A DNA stretch of 64,000 nt from Clostridia bacterium (GCA_900759015.1 CAAEUE010000002.1:1-64000); one strand, 5' to 3'; shown: positions 54,925 through 63,350, numbered from the stretch's first letter. Translations and numbers: made by a program. The notes: generated by a model from the letters alone, not told the origin.

Positions 54925-55509
54925 TTAAAATCTACTTATTGCAAGTCCATCTCCAACTTCTAATATTTCTGTTGTACAATTTTCATCTTCTGTTACTTCT
55001 TTTATATATTCACGTAAATTTCTTACAGCAGTTCTTTGTTTATGTTTGTTATAATCACTCATTACATAACCTTTATATAAAATATTGTCGGCAAAAATAA
55101 TTCCATTTTTATTTAGCATTCTTTTAGCTTGCGCTAAAAAGAATGGATATTTTCCCTTTGCGGCATCTATAAATACAACATCATATTTTTTGTCTAAAGT
55201 AGGCAATATTTCTACTGCATCTCCTTCTAAAATATTAATCTTGTCTGCTACTCCTACCTTTTGTATATTTATCTTTGCCTCTTCTACTCTTTCATGCTCT
55301 CTTTCTATTGTATCTATTTTACCACCTTCAGCTAAATATCTTGAAAAGCATATAGCAGAATACCCAACAGCAGTTCCTATCTCTAATATTGCTTTTGGTT
55401 TCGTTTCTTTTAAAATTTTATCTATTACTTCTAAAGTATCATCCATAATTATTGGAATATGGTCTTCTAAAGCTTTTTCTTTTATTATTTTTAACTCTTG
55501 TTCGTTCAT
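54925..55509 (-). CDS. O-methyltransferase family protein (TrmR/YrrM-like)
   Basis: A 194-residue class I methyltransferase of the catechol/caffeoyl-CoA O-methyltransferase fold. Motif I ILEIGTAVGYSAICF, the acidic IDTIEREHE, and KYDVVFIDAAKGKYPFF with FADNILYKG are typical. The Bacillus homologue YrrM (TrmR) methylates tRNA wobble 5-hydroxyuridine; the same role here is inferred. ATG 55509 follows AAAGGAG. The converging terminator lies at 54874-54910. Confidence 0.82.
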   Translation of the reverse strand: MNEQELKIIKEKALEDHIPIIMDDTLEVIDKILKETKPKAILEIGTAVGYSAICFSRYLAEGGKIDTIEREHERVEEAKINIQKVGVADKINILEGDAVEILPTLDKKYDVVFIDAAKGKYPFFLAQAKRMLNKNGIIFADNILYKGYVMSDYNKHKQRTAVRNLREYIKEVTEDENCTTEILEVGDGLAISRF

Positions 55510-55540
55510 ATACCTTCTCCTTTAATTATCAAACCAAAGA

Positions 55541-55602
55541 AATAGGGATTCCAAGGAACGTCCCCAAATCCCTGTTGGAAAGAACTCCCAAATCCCTATC
55601 CT
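55541..55602. repeat. Dispersed palindromic repeats, two units
   Basis: AATAGGGATTCCAAGGAACG then TCCCCAAATCCCTG, and a worn AAAGAACTCCCAAATCCC unit, between the O-methyltransferase start and the typA stop. Confidence 0.8.
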
Positions 55603-55615
55603 ATTTTATCTTATT

Positions 55616-57442
55616 TTAGTCTTCTTTAACTTTTCTTCTTGCTTCTCTTTCTCTAGTTTTTGTGTCTAGTATTTTCTTTCTTAATCTAATACTCTTTGGA
55701 GTTACTTCTACTAATTCATCATCTTGAATAAACTCTATAGCTTTTTCTAATGACATTTGAATTGGTGGTACTAATCTTAATGCATCATCAGAACCTGAAG
55801 CTCTTGTATTTGTTAAATGTTTTTCTTTACATACATTTATTGCTAAATCTTCTGGTCTAGAATTTATACCTACAATCATACCTTCATATACTTCTACACC
55901 TGGTCCAATGAATAAATCACCTTTATCTTGTGCATTGTATAATCCATATGTTATAGATGTACCTGCTTCGAAAGCTACAATTGTTCCTCTTGTTCTTGCA
56001 ACAACTGTTCCTTTATATGGCTCATAATCTTCGAATACATGGTTCATAACACCATTACCTTTTGTATCTGTCATGAATTCTGTTCTATAACCAATTAAAC
56101 CTCTTGAAGGTATTTTAAATTCTACTTTAGTATGACCTGCTTCTGCTGGTTCCATATTTATCATTTCTGCTTTTCTTTTTCCTAATTTTTCTATAACACT
56201 ACCAATACAATCATCTGGTACATTTACTACAAGTCTTTCAATTGGTTCACATTTTACACCATTGATTTCTTTTATAATAACTTTTGGTCTAGATACTAAA
56301 AATTCAAACCCTTCTCTTCTCATTGTTTCGATTAATACAGATAGATGTAATTCTCCACGTCCAGCTACTTCAAATGAATCTGCAGAATCTGTTTCACTTA
56401 CACGTAAACTTACATTTCTTTCAAGCTCTTTAAATAATCTATCTCTTAAATGTCTTGAAGTAATGAATTTTCCTTCTTTACCAGCTAAAGGTCCATCATT
56501 TACACTAAATGTCATAGTAACTGTTGGTTCGTCTATGTCTACAAAATCTATTTTTTCTGGGTGTTCTACATCACATATTGTTTCACCAATATTAATGTCT
56601 GGAATACCAGATAATTCGATAATATCACCTGCACCTATTTCTTGAACTTCTACTTTTTTAAGTCCCATATGTGTGTAAATTTTTCCTATTCTTGCATTTT
56701 CCATTTTTCCATCTTTTTTGCAAATAACTACTGGATCATTAACTTTTAATATTCCTCTTTCTAGTCTACCTATAGCCATTCTTCCTATGAATTCATCATA
56801 GTCAATATTAGATACTAGCATTTGAACAGGTCCTTCTTCATCACAAGCAGGTGGATTTATTTCTTTTATAATTGTTTCAAATATACAATTTATATTATCA
56901 CTGCTATCTTCCATGTTCATTTTAGCAATTCCGTTTTTAGCTGAAGCATAAATTACTGGGAATTCTAATTGTTCATCTGTTGCATCTAATTCTATAAATA
57001 ATTCTAGTACTTGGTCTAATACCTTTGATGGATTTGCTCCTGGTCTATCTATTTTATTTATTACAACTATTGGTTTTAAATTTAAAGATAATGCTTTCTT
57101 TAAAACCTCTCTTGTTTGAGGCATTGGTCCTTCGAACGCATCAACTAATAATAAAACTCCATCAACAGTTTTTAAAACTCTTTCTACTTCTCCACCAAAG
57201 TCAGCATGTCCTGGTGTATCTACTATATTTATTTTTACACCGTTATACATAACTGCTGTATTTTTAGAAAGAATTGTTATTCCCCTTTCTTTTTCTAATG
57301 CATTAGAATCCATAATTCTCTCGTCAACTTTTTCGTTGTCTCTAAATACATGGCTTTGTTTTAATAATGCATCTACTAATGTTGTTTTACCATGGTCTAC
57401 GTGTGCTATGATTGCTATGTTTCTAATATTTTCGTTTATCAT
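55616..57442 (-). CDS. typA: Translational GTPase TypA/BipA
   Basis: A 608-residue GTPase of the EF-G class acting on the ribosome in stress adaptation and large-subunit assembly. IAHVDHGKTTLVDALLKQ (G1), DTPGHADFGGEV (G3), NKIDRPGA (G4), then domains II, III/V and the BipA-specific C-terminus (LTNTRASGSDDALRLVPP). ATG 57442 follows AAGGAGTAAT. It is 13 bp from the S1-protein gene stop. Confidence 0.95.
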   Translation of the reverse strand: MINENIRNIAIIAHVDHGKTTLVDALLKQSHVFRDNEKVDERIMDSNALEKERGITILSKNTAVMYNGVKINIVDTPGHADFGGEVERVLKTVDGVLLLVDAFEGPMPQTREVLKKALSLNLKPIVVINKIDRPGANPSKVLDQVLELFIELDATDEQLEFPVIYASAKNGIAKMNMEDSSDNINCIFETIIKEINPPACDEEGPVQMLVSNIDYDEFIGRMAIGRLERGILKVNDPVVICKKDGKMENARIGKIYTHMGLKKVEVQEIGAGDIIELSGIPDINIGETICDVEHPEKIDFVDIDEPTVTMTFSVNDGPLAGKEGKFITSRHLRDRLFKELERNVSLRVSETDSADSFEVAGRGELHLSVLIETMRREGFEFLVSRPKVIIKEINGVKCEPIERLVVNVPDDCIGSVIEKLGKRKAEMINMEPAEAGHTKVEFKIPSRGLIGYRTEFMTDTKGNGVMNHVFEDYEPYKGTVVARTRGTIVAFEAGTSITYGLYNAQDKGDLFIGPGVEVYEGMIVGINSRPEDLAINVCKEKHLTNTRASGSDDALRLVPPIQMSLEKAIEFIQDDELVEVTPKSIRLRKKILDTKTREREARRKVKED

Positions 57443-57455
57443 TTTTATTACTCCT

Positions 57456-58541
57456 TTATTCTTTATATTCGTTTGATGTATTTTCTAATTCTCTTATTGA
57501 TAATTCGATTCTTTTATTTGCTAAATCCATATCAATTATTTTTGCATTTACTTTTTGTCCTATTCTTAATTCTTCTTCTGGTTTTGTTATTTTTCTTTCA
57601 CATATTTGGGAAAGATGTACTAACCCTTCAATTCCTGGCTCTAGTTCTACAAAAGCTCCAAAAGGCATCATTTTAACTACTTTTACTGTTAAAATATCAT
57701 TTATATTATATTTACCTTCTACAGATTTCCAAGGATCTGGCCCCTTTTCTGCATAAGATAATTTAATTCTTTTATTTTCTTTATCTACATCTATTGCTAT
57801 TACATCGATTACTTGTCCTACTTTTAAAATCTCGTTAGGTGGTGTATTTCTATTCCATGTAATTTCTGAAATATGTAATAAACCTTGTACTGCTCCTAAA
57901 TCTACAAAAGCACCATATGTACTTATACTTGTAACTTTTCCTTTATATTTTTTACCTACTTCTGCTTCATTCCAAAATTCGTCTATTTTCTTATTTTTTT
58001 CTTCATCTAAAATTGCTTTTATTGACCCTATTATTCTTCTAGGTCTAAATTTGCATTCTATTAATCTAAATCTAACTACTTTATCTTTATAATCTTTTAT
58101 GTTTTCACATCTTGTTATTCCAGATAAAGAAATTGGAATAAATATATTGTATCCTTCTTTTGAAATTATAAATCCTTTGTCTGTGATTTCTGTAATTTTT
58201 TCCTCTAAAACTTCATTATTCTTAAATTTTTCTTCTAGCTCTTTTTGAGCTTCTTTCATTTTATATCTTTTAGTAGAAAGTAATACATTACCTTCACCAT
58301 CATTCATTTTTATTACTTCTGCTGTTATTTTATCTCCAACTTTTAATTCTTTATTAGGGTCTGCAGCTTCATTGTATGAATATTCATTTCTTGGAATTAT
58401 TCCATCTGCTTTATACCCGATATCTATAATTACTTCGCCTTTTTTATTTATATTTATTATTGTTCCTTCTATTGTTTCTTTTACATTTATATTTTTCATT
58501 GATTCTTCTATCATTTGTTCAAAATTTAATTGTTCTGACAT
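57456..58541 (-). CDS. rpsA: S1-domain RNA-binding protein (ribosomal S1-like)
   Basis: A 361-residue protein with four S1 repeats (about 18-88, 105-175, 192-262 and 278-350), e.g. TSISTYGAFVDLGAVQGLLH and MMPFGAFVELEPGIEGLVHL. It is the Bacillota form of S1, which usually has four rather than six repeats. In Clostridia it often lies in a cmk-plsC-ispH-rpsA cluster; here ispH is missing. ATG 58541 follows AGGAAGG. Confidence 0.85.
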   Translation of the reverse strand: MSEQLNFEQMIEESMKNINVKETIEGTIININKKGEVIIDIGYKADGIIPRNEYSYNEAADPNKELKVGDKITAEVIKMNDGEGNVLLSTKRYKMKEAQKELEEKFKNNEVLEEKITEITDKGFIISKEGYNIFIPISLSGITRCENIKDYKDKVVRFRLIECKFRPRRIIGSIKAILDEEKNKKIDEFWNEAEVGKKYKGKVTSISTYGAFVDLGAVQGLLHISEITWNRNTPPNEILKVGQVIDVIAIDVDKENKRIKLSYAEKGPDPWKSVEGKYNINDILTVKVVKMMPFGAFVELEPGIEGLVHLSQICERKITKPEEELRIGQKVNAKIIDMDLANKRIELSIRELENTSNEYKE

Positions 58542-58562
58542 AATTTCACCTTCCTAAATCTT

Positions 58563-58577
58563 TGTTACATTGTAACA
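58563..58577. promoter_or_regulatory. Perfect palindrome upstream of the S1 gene
   Basis: TGTTACA, T, TGTAACA: a 7-bp perfect inverted repeat with a 1-nt centre, 22 bp from the S1 start. The spacing favours a DNA operator rather than a hairpin. Confidence 0.45.
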
Positions 58578-58607
58578 TCCTCTTTCGTTTGGTTTATCTT
58601 TATAAAT

Positions 58608-58633
58608 GGCGTTTTTCATAAATGAAAAACGCC
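58608..58633. terminator. Hairpin between plsC and the S1 gene
   Basis: GGCGTTTTTCAT pairs perfectly with ATGAAAAACGCC (2-nt centre). It lies 29 bp past the plsC stop. No U-tract follows, so it may be a processing or partial termination site. Confidence 0.5.
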
Positions 58634-58662
58634 TATTCGCAGTAAACTGACAATATTATATA

Positions 58663-59268
58663 TTATTGTTTGATATTTGTCAACATAATTATGTTATCCA
58701 TTATCTCTTTACTTACTTGCTCTAGCTCCTCTTTCGAAGGCTTTTTAGTAACTCTATCACTATAATCTAATGGCTTTCCATAATTAACATATACCTTTTT
58801 AAAAGGCTTTTCTCCTCCTACTATTCCAACTGGTTGCACCTTTGCACCTGTTTGTAGTACGAAAAATGCTACTCCTTCTTTTACACTTTCTCCTTTTTCT
58901 AGTCCATTTCTTGTTCCTTCTGGGAACATAGCTATACTTTCTTTATTTTTTAGAGCTTTTAATGTTGTTTTTAAAGCTGCTATTTCTTTATTATCTCTTT
59001 TAACATATATAGCATCAAATACATAACCTAAAAATTTTAAAAATTTATTTTTAGTTAATTCCTCTTTTGCCATAAACCTAACATGTCTTCCTGCTGTTAC
59101 TACAATTAAAGGCGGATCCAAATAACTTCTATGGTTTCCACAATATATTACTGGACCTTCCTTTGGAATATTTTCTTTTCCTATAACTTTTAACCTATAT
59201 ACAACTTTGCAATATAGATATATTGCTGTTCTAACTATTACTCTTAATATTCTTTTTATAATGTTCAT
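58663..59268 (-). CDS. plsC: 1-acyl-sn-glycerol-3-phosphate acyltransferase
   Basis: A 201-residue membrane-associated acyltransferase making phosphatidic acid. CGNHRSYLDPPLIV is the HX4D motif, AMFPEGTRNG is the FPEGTR motif, and an N-terminal amphipathic/hydrophobic segment is present. ATG 59268 follows AAGGAG. It overlaps the cmk end by 38 bp, so translation is coupled. It uses acyl chains from the fab pathway. Confidence 0.92.
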   Translation of the reverse strand: MNIIKRILRVIVRTAIYLYCKVVYRLKVIGKENIPKEGPVIYCGNHRSYLDPPLIVVTAGRHVRFMAKEELTKNKFLKFLGYVFDAIYVKRDNKEIAALKTTLKALKNKESIAMFPEGTRNGLEKGESVKEGVAFFVLQTGAKVQPVGIVGGEKPFKKVYVNYGKPLDYSDRVTKKPSKEELEQVSKEIMDNIIMLTNIKQ

Positions 59269-59959
59269 TTCTATTCTCCTTAGTTTTTTGTTTTATTATT
59301 TTTATTATTTTATGCTTAATTTTATTTACGCTTGATTTACTTGAATCTACATATATTGCATCTGGAGCTTTTTTTAATGCTCCTACTTTTTTATTCATAT
59401 CATTCTTGTCTCTTTCCATTATTGATTGTAAGACTTCTTCAAATGATTGATTAATTCCATTTCTTTTATTTTGTCTGCATCTTCTTTTAGCTCGCTCTAT
59501 TGGTGTTGCATCCAAATATATTTTTACTTTTGCCTCTGGAAAAACTACAGTAGTAATATCTCGTCCTTCCATTATAATGTTCTTGCCTTCTTTTAACCAT
59601 TCATAGCCAATTTTTCTTTCTAATTTTGTTATTTTATCTCTAACTCCTAAAATACTAGATGTTTTAGAAACTATTCCTGTTACTTCTGGAGTTCTGATTT
59701 TGCCAGTTACATCTTCTCCGTTTAAAAATACTGACTGCTTATTATTCTTATTTTTTAAGTTTATATCTATTTTTTCTAATATTTCTTCTACTTTTTCTTC
59801 ATCAGTAATATCTATATTATTTTGAAGTACTGCTAAAGCATGGCATCTATATAGCATTCCTGTATCTATACTTACTAACCCCAAATCTTTAGCGACTAAT
59901 TTTGTTATTGTGCCTTTCCCTGAACCTGCTGGTCCATCTATTGCAACTATATATGACAT
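59231..59959 (-). CDS. cmk: Cytidylate kinase
   Basis: A 242-residue CMP/dCMP kinase. IVAIDGPAGSGKGTITKLVA is the P-loop region, SIDTGMLYRCHAL the substrate strand, and EGRDITTVVFPEAKVKIYLD the family motif. ATG 59959 is chosen, with GGTGG just before it; a GTG at 59974 overlaps the upstream stop. It overlaps plsC. The cmk-plsC pair is conserved in Clostridia. Confidence 0.94.
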   Translation of the reverse strand: MSYIVAIDGPAGSGKGTITKLVAKDLGLVSIDTGMLYRCHALAVLQNNIDITDEEKVEEILEKIDINLKNKNNKQSVFLNGEDVTGKIRTPEVTGIVSKTSSILGVRDKITKLERKIGYEWLKEGKNIIMEGRDITTVVFPEAKVKIYLDATPIERAKRRCRQNKRNGINQSFEEVLQSIMERDKNDMNKKVGALKKAPDAIYVDSSKSSVNKIKHKIIKIIKQKTKENRNEHYKKNIKSNS

Positions 59960-59973
59960 TTTTCCACCATCCA

Positions 59974-60813
59974 CTAATTATTTTCTTCTTTATTAATATG
60001 TATATCTTTTATTATTATTTTAATTGTTTGTACTCGCATTGTTGTTAATTTTTCAATTTCTTTTATTATTTTGTTTTTAAAATTATCTACAATATTTCTA
60101 ACATTTCCACCATATTCAACACTAAGTTCTATATATACATATGGACCTTCTGGTTGATTATCTATCCTTGTTCTTATTATATTGTATATATTTGGATCTT
60201 TTTTTGCTATATATTCTATAATTTGTCTAAATACTGTATCTGATATTGTAAAATTTCCTAAATAACTAAAAGTAGGTCTTATTATTGATTTTTCTGATAT
60301 ATATGGTTTATCATTTCTACCTTTAAATTTAAAAATTTGAAGTGGATCTAATATAAATCCCGAAAAATCTTTTTTTATCTCAAATGTTGGTACTGGTATA
60401 ACATGTTTTCCCTCTGTTACCCTACTTCTTCTAGCTTCTTGAATTTCCTCTGGTGTTGCAATTTCATCTATGTATATAATTTTTTCTATTGGTGGTAAAC
60501 CTATATTTGCAGCTATTTTATTTACCATACCATCAGATGTTCCTAATATTAGAATTGATTCTGGCTTATATTTTTCTATCGCTTTCCTTATTTCATCTTT
60601 TTGTTCTTGTTTTAAAAATAGTGCTTTTTTTACAGTTTCTATTTTGGTTGGTGCTTTTTTAGCAGATTCACCTGCGATTATCTCATTATCATTTATAAAA
60701 AGCCCATCATCTATTATATAATGAATATTATTTTCATTCGCAACCATTTGTGCTCTATAGCTTTTTCCAGTTCCAGATGGCCCTACAAAAGCATACACTT
60801 TAATATTGTTCAT
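59974..60813 (-). CDS. P-loop ATPase fused to an Asp23/Gls24-like domain
   Basis: A 279-residue protein. Residues 1-150 form a P-loop domain (FVGPSGTGKSYRAQMVA, P-loop 11-18; later ILILGTSDGMVNKI). Residues about 178-272 are Asp23/Gls24-like (YLGNFTISDTVFRQIIEYIA, YIELSVEYGGNVRNIV), a fold found in small envelope-linked proteins. The fusion suggests nucleotide-regulated assembly of an Asp23-type surface or membrane protein; function is not established. Start ATG 60813. It ends where cmk begins (TAGTG overlap), so it heads the cmk-plsC group. Confidence 0.7.
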   Translation of the reverse strand: MNNIKVYAFVGPSGTGKSYRAQMVANENNIHYIIDDGLFINDNEIIAGESAKKAPTKIETVKKALFLKQEQKDEIRKAIEKYKPESILILGTSDGMVNKIAANIGLPPIEKIIYIDEIATPEEIQEARRSRVTEGKHVIPVPTFEIKKDFSGFILDPLQIFKFKGRNDKPYISEKSIIRPTFSYLGNFTISDTVFRQIIEYIAKKDPNIYNIIRTRIDNQPEGPYVYIELSVEYGGNVRNIVDNFKNKIIKEIEKLTTMRVQTIKIIIKDIHINKEENN

Positions 60814-60918
60814 AGTTACTCCTCTTATTTTTCTTCTTATTAATATTTATACTTAATTCTTGTATATTATACCTCATTATTTTTCTGTTTTCAATTATAT
60901 TATACAATTAGTGCTAAT

Positions 60919-60947
60919 TTGATTCTTTATGTAAATTATGCTATAAT
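60919..60947 (+). promoter_or_regulatory. Promoter of small membrane-protein cassette A
   Basis: TTGATT (60919-60924), 17-nt spacer, TATAAT (60942-60947) within TATGCTATAAT. The same spacing and extended -10 occur in cassette B. Confidence 0.82.
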
Positions 60948-60971
60948 TAAGTTTACAAAAGCGCTTCACAC

Positions 60972-61012
60972 AATCTCTACACTATGAGATTTGCTTTATA
61001 AAAAACTTCTTG
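60972..61012 (+). promoter_or_regulatory. Leader hairpin and 5' complementary block, cassette A
   Basis: AATCTC (60972-60977) pairs with GAGATT (60986-60991). AAAAAACTTCTTG (61000-61012) follows and is perfectly complementary over 13 nt to CAAGAAGTTTTTT (61364-61376) in the 3' region of the same transcript. It ends 5 nt before the ribosome site. Confidence 0.65.
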
Positions 61013-61026
61013 GGAAATGGAGAAAT

Positions 61027-61350
61027 ATGGATTATTATAACAGATTTATGGAAGGTGCAGATGTTTTTGCTGTACTTATCCCACTAATTACAATGGGCTT
61101 TTTATCAAGATTTGGGAAAAATATTGCCAATAACATTAACAAAAAAAATCACAAAAAAATTTTCGTACAGGTTTTAGTTTGCTTATTTTTAACTAGCGCA
61201 AGTATATTATTTGCGCAGGAAGCTAATTCACAAATAGGTGAATATCTGGCATGTGTTTGTTTTGGAGGTACTGGAATGTTATTTTTTTCTATTATTCCAG
61301 TGATAAAACAAAGAATACAAACACATTTTAAAAAATTTGTAACTCGTTAA
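61027..61350 (+). CDS. Small three-helix membrane protein, cassette A
   Basis: A 107-residue protein with three hydrophobic segments (FAVLIPLITMGFL, QVLVCLFLTSASILF, YLACVCFGGTGMLFF) and basic loops (NKKNHKKIF; QRIQTHFKKF). It shares SQIGEYLACVCFGGTGML-type residues with the tandem copy downstream (NQMGLYLAFISIGGEGAML). I do not recognise a named family; holin-like or toxin-like behaviour is possible. ATG 61027 follows TGGAG. Promoter, hairpin leader, complementary 5' and 3' blocks and a terminator make it a self-contained cassette. Confidence 0.7.
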   Translation: MDYYNRFMEGADVFAVLIPLITMGFLSRFGKNIANNINKKNHKKIFVQVLVCLFLTSASILFAQEANSQIGEYLACVCFGGTGMLFFSIIPVIKQRIQTHFKKFVTR

Positions 61351-61363
61351 CCACTGCAACAAA

Positions 61364-61402
61364 CAAGAAGTTTTTTAGTCAGACTATGGTCTGACTTTTT
61401 TC
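61364..61402 (+). terminator. 3' complementary block and terminator, cassette A
   Basis: CAAGAAGTTTTTT (61364-61376), complementary to the 5' leader, then GTCAGAC (61378-61384) paired with GTCTGAC (61389-61395) and TTTTTT. Confidence 0.85.
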
Positions 61403-61455
61403 TTTTTTACTATATTAGATAATAGTTACATATATTTTACCAATAATTATACTTT

Positions 61456-61484
61456 TTGCTTTTTTATGTACATCATGCTATAAT
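61456..61484 (+). promoter_or_regulatory. Promoter of small membrane-protein cassette B
   Basis: TTGCTT (61456-61461), 17-nt spacer, TATAAT (61479-61484) within CATGCTATAAT. Confidence 0.82.
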
Positions 61485-61508
61485 TAAATTCACGGAAGCA
61501 GTTAATAT

Positions 61509-61550
61509 AATTTCTAGAAATAAGAAATTTTGCTTTAAAAAAACTTCTTG
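61509..61550 (+). promoter_or_regulatory. Leader hairpin and 5' complementary block, cassette B
   Basis: AATTTCT (61509-61515) pairs with AGAAATT (61523-61529), where the C-G pair of cassette A is T-A here. AAAAAAACTTCTTG (61537-61550) is complementary over 13 nt to CAAGAAGTTTTTT (61862-61874). Confidence 0.65.
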
Positions 61551-61565
61551 GGAAATGGAGTATAT

Positions 61566-61841
61566 GTGATTACATTAGAAAATTTATCAATTATACTATC
61601 ACTATTCACAATAGTGATAATTGATGTATTTTGTATGACACTTTTTAATAACTTAAAAAATGGACATCGAAATATAGCTTTTTTAAAGTTCTTTTTTTGT
61701 TTCATTTTAGTAATTGTAAGTTATATATTAGCTTATAAGACACAAAACCAAATGGGCTTATACTTGGCATTTATAAGTATAGGTGGAGAAGGTGCAATGC
61801 TTTCTGTTGTTACAACAACTATCAAAAAAAATCATAAGTAA
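61566..61841 (+). CDS. Small three-helix membrane protein, cassette B
   Basis: A 91-residue paralogue of cassette A with three hydrophobic segments (IILSLFTIVIIDVFCM, FFFCFILVIVSYILAY, YLAFISIGGEGAMLSVV) and a basic tail (KKNHK). It keeps the GGxGxML core of its neighbour. GTG 61566 follows GGAG; an overlapping ATG at 61564 forms ATGTGA, an immediate start-stop. The whole unit repeats the cassette A layout, with its own promoter and terminator. Confidence 0.65.
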   Translation: MITLENLSIILSLFTIVIIDVFCMTLFNNLKNGHRNIAFLKFFFCFILVIVSYILAYKTQNQMGLYLAFISIGGEGAMLSVVTTTIKKNHK

Positions 61842-61861
61842 CCAATTAACCCAGCAACCAA

Positions 61862-61901
61862 CAAGAAGTTTTTTAGCCGGACCATGGTCTGGCTTTTTTT
61901 A
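61862..61901 (+). terminator. 3' complementary block and terminator, cassette B
   Basis: CAAGAAGTTTTTT (61862-61874), then GCCGGAC (61876-61882) with GTCTGGC (61887-61893), one G-U, and TTTTTTT. Two stem positions differ from cassette A yet remain paired. Confidence 0.85.
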
Positions 61902-61914
61902 TTCATAGAAAAAA

Positions 61915-61977
61915 GTGGCTTGTTACATGTGCAAATTGCTTTTCAATTGCACGAATATAAGTAGCTTAAACTTGTGT
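61915..61977 (+). ncRNA. Candidate structured RNA element, copy 2
   Basis: Outer stem GTTAC (61922-61926) with GTAGC (61961-61965), inner stem GTGCA (61929-61933) with TGCAC (61948-61952), bulge, ATTG/CAAT. Same 44-nt layout as copy 1 (30436-30479), with GAATATAAG on the 3' side. A terminator hairpin follows at 61985-62023. Confidence 0.4.
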
Positions 61978-61984
61978 TATACAG

Positions 61985-62023
61985 TAAAAAAAGAGTACAT
62001 TTTAAAATATGTACCCTTTTTTT
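61985..62023. terminator. Bidirectional terminator downstream of pgi
   Basis: GTACATTTT and AAAATATGTAC form a symmetric stem (61995-62014) flanked by an A run and a T run, so it can end pgi on the minus strand and the element to its left on the plus strand. Confidence 0.8.
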
Positions 62024-62036
62024 ATATTAATTACTA

Positions 62037-63350
62037 TTATTTTTCATATCCTGGTTTTCCAAGTAATGTAAACATATTCTTTTTATATGCTTCTACACCT
62101 GGTTGATTAAATGGATTTACTCCTAATAATTTACCAGACATTGCACATGCAAGTTCGAAGAAATATATTAGTTGTCCTAAGTTCTCTTCATCTAATTTTT
62201 CCATTGTTATTAAGATGTTTGGAACATCACCATCAACATGTGCTGCAATTGTTGCTTCCATAGCTTTTTTATTTACATAGTCTAATGTTTTTCCTACAAG
62301 ATAATTTAATCCATCTAAATTATCTTCATCTGTTTCTATTTTTATATCTGTTTTTGATTTTTCTACATTTAATACTGTTTCAAATAAATTACGTCTACCT
62401 TGTTGAATATATTGCCCCATAGAATGTAGGTCTGTTGTAAATTCTACTCCTGCTGGAAAAATTCCTTTTAAATCTTTTCCTTCGCTTTCGCCATATAATT
62501 GTTTCCACCATTCTATAAAATAGTGTAATTTTGGTTCATAATCTACTAATAATTCTATATCTTTTTTGTTTTCGTATAAGATATTTCTTGCAACTGCATA
62601 TTTATAACAATCATTATATTTTAAATTTTCTTCTGCATATTTGTTTTGTGCAGATAATGCTCCTTGCATTAATTTATCTATATCAATTCCTGCTACTGCT
62701 ATAGGAAGTAAACCTACAGCTGTTAAAACAGAATATCTTCCACCAACATTGTCTGGAATAACAAATTCTTCATAACCTTCTTTATCTGCAAGTTGTTTTA
62801 AAGCTCCTTTTTTCTTATCTGTTGTAACATAAATTCTGCTTCTTGCTTCATCTATTCCATATTTATTCTCTAAAAACTCTCTAAATATTCTAAATGCAAT
62901 TGCTGGTTCTGTAGTTGTTCCAGATTTAGATATAACATTTATAGATAAATCCCTATCACCTATAAATTCTATAATATCATTTATATAATCAGGATTTAAA
63001 TTATTTCCTGCAAATATTACTTTTGGATATTTTGATTTTTCATCTGGCACAGCATTTGCAAAGTTACTATTCATAGCTTCTATTACTGCTCTTGCACCTA
63101 AATATGATCCTCCAATTCCTATTACTAGAAATACATCAGAATCTCTTTGTACTTTTTTAGCAGCTTTTTCTATTCTTTTGAATTCTTTTTTATCATAATC
63201 AGTTGGAAGTTTAAGCCATCCTAAAAATTCTTTTTCGTCATCTGCTTTTTTATATAATTCATTATGTATATCTGTTACTTTTTTTGAATATTTTAATAAT
63301 TCTTCCTCATCTAATTTTGTATTAGTAAAGTCTATTTTTAAATCTTTCAT
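62037..63350 (-). CDS. pgi: Glucose-6-phosphate isomerase
   Basis: A 437-residue Pgi, the short clostridial/bacillar form, interconverting glucose-6-phosphate and fructose-6-phosphate. [37 protein letters not shown] and [17 protein letters not shown] are canonical, with the catalytic His/Lys region near the C-terminus ([20 protein letters not shown]). ATG 63350 follows AAGAGG. It ends at a bidirectional terminator. Confidence 0.95.
   Translation of the reverse strand: MKDLKIDFTNTKLDEEELLKYSKKVTDIHNELYKKADDEKEFLGWLKLPTDYDKKEFKRIEKAAKKVQRDSDVFLVIGIGGSYLGARAVIEAMNSNFANAVPDEKSKYPKVIFAGNNLNPDYINDIIEFIGDRDLSINVISKSGTTTEPAIAFRIFREFLENKYGIDEARSRIYVTTDKKKGALKQLADKEGYEEFVIPDNVGGRYSVLTAVGLLPIAVAGIDIDKLMQGALSAQNKYAEENLKYNDCYKYAVARNILYENKKDIELLVDYEPKLHYFIEWWKQLYGESEGKDLKGIFPAGVEFTTDLHSMGQYIQQGRRNLFETVLNVEKSKTDIKIETDEDNLDGLNYLVGKTLDYVNKKAMEATIAAHVDGDVPNILITMEKLDEENLGQLIYFFELACAMSGKLLGVNPFNQPGVEAYKKNMFTLLGKPGYEK

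Noticed and set aside
60991..61026. Upstream TTG/ATG-like extension of cassette A protein
   Set aside because: It would cover the complementary leader block and ribosome site; ATG 61027 has the correct spacing.
61377..61455. Antisense RNA promoter opposite cassette A's 3' end
   Set aside because: A minus-strand TATAAT exists, but no -35 of reasonable quality is at the right spacing.
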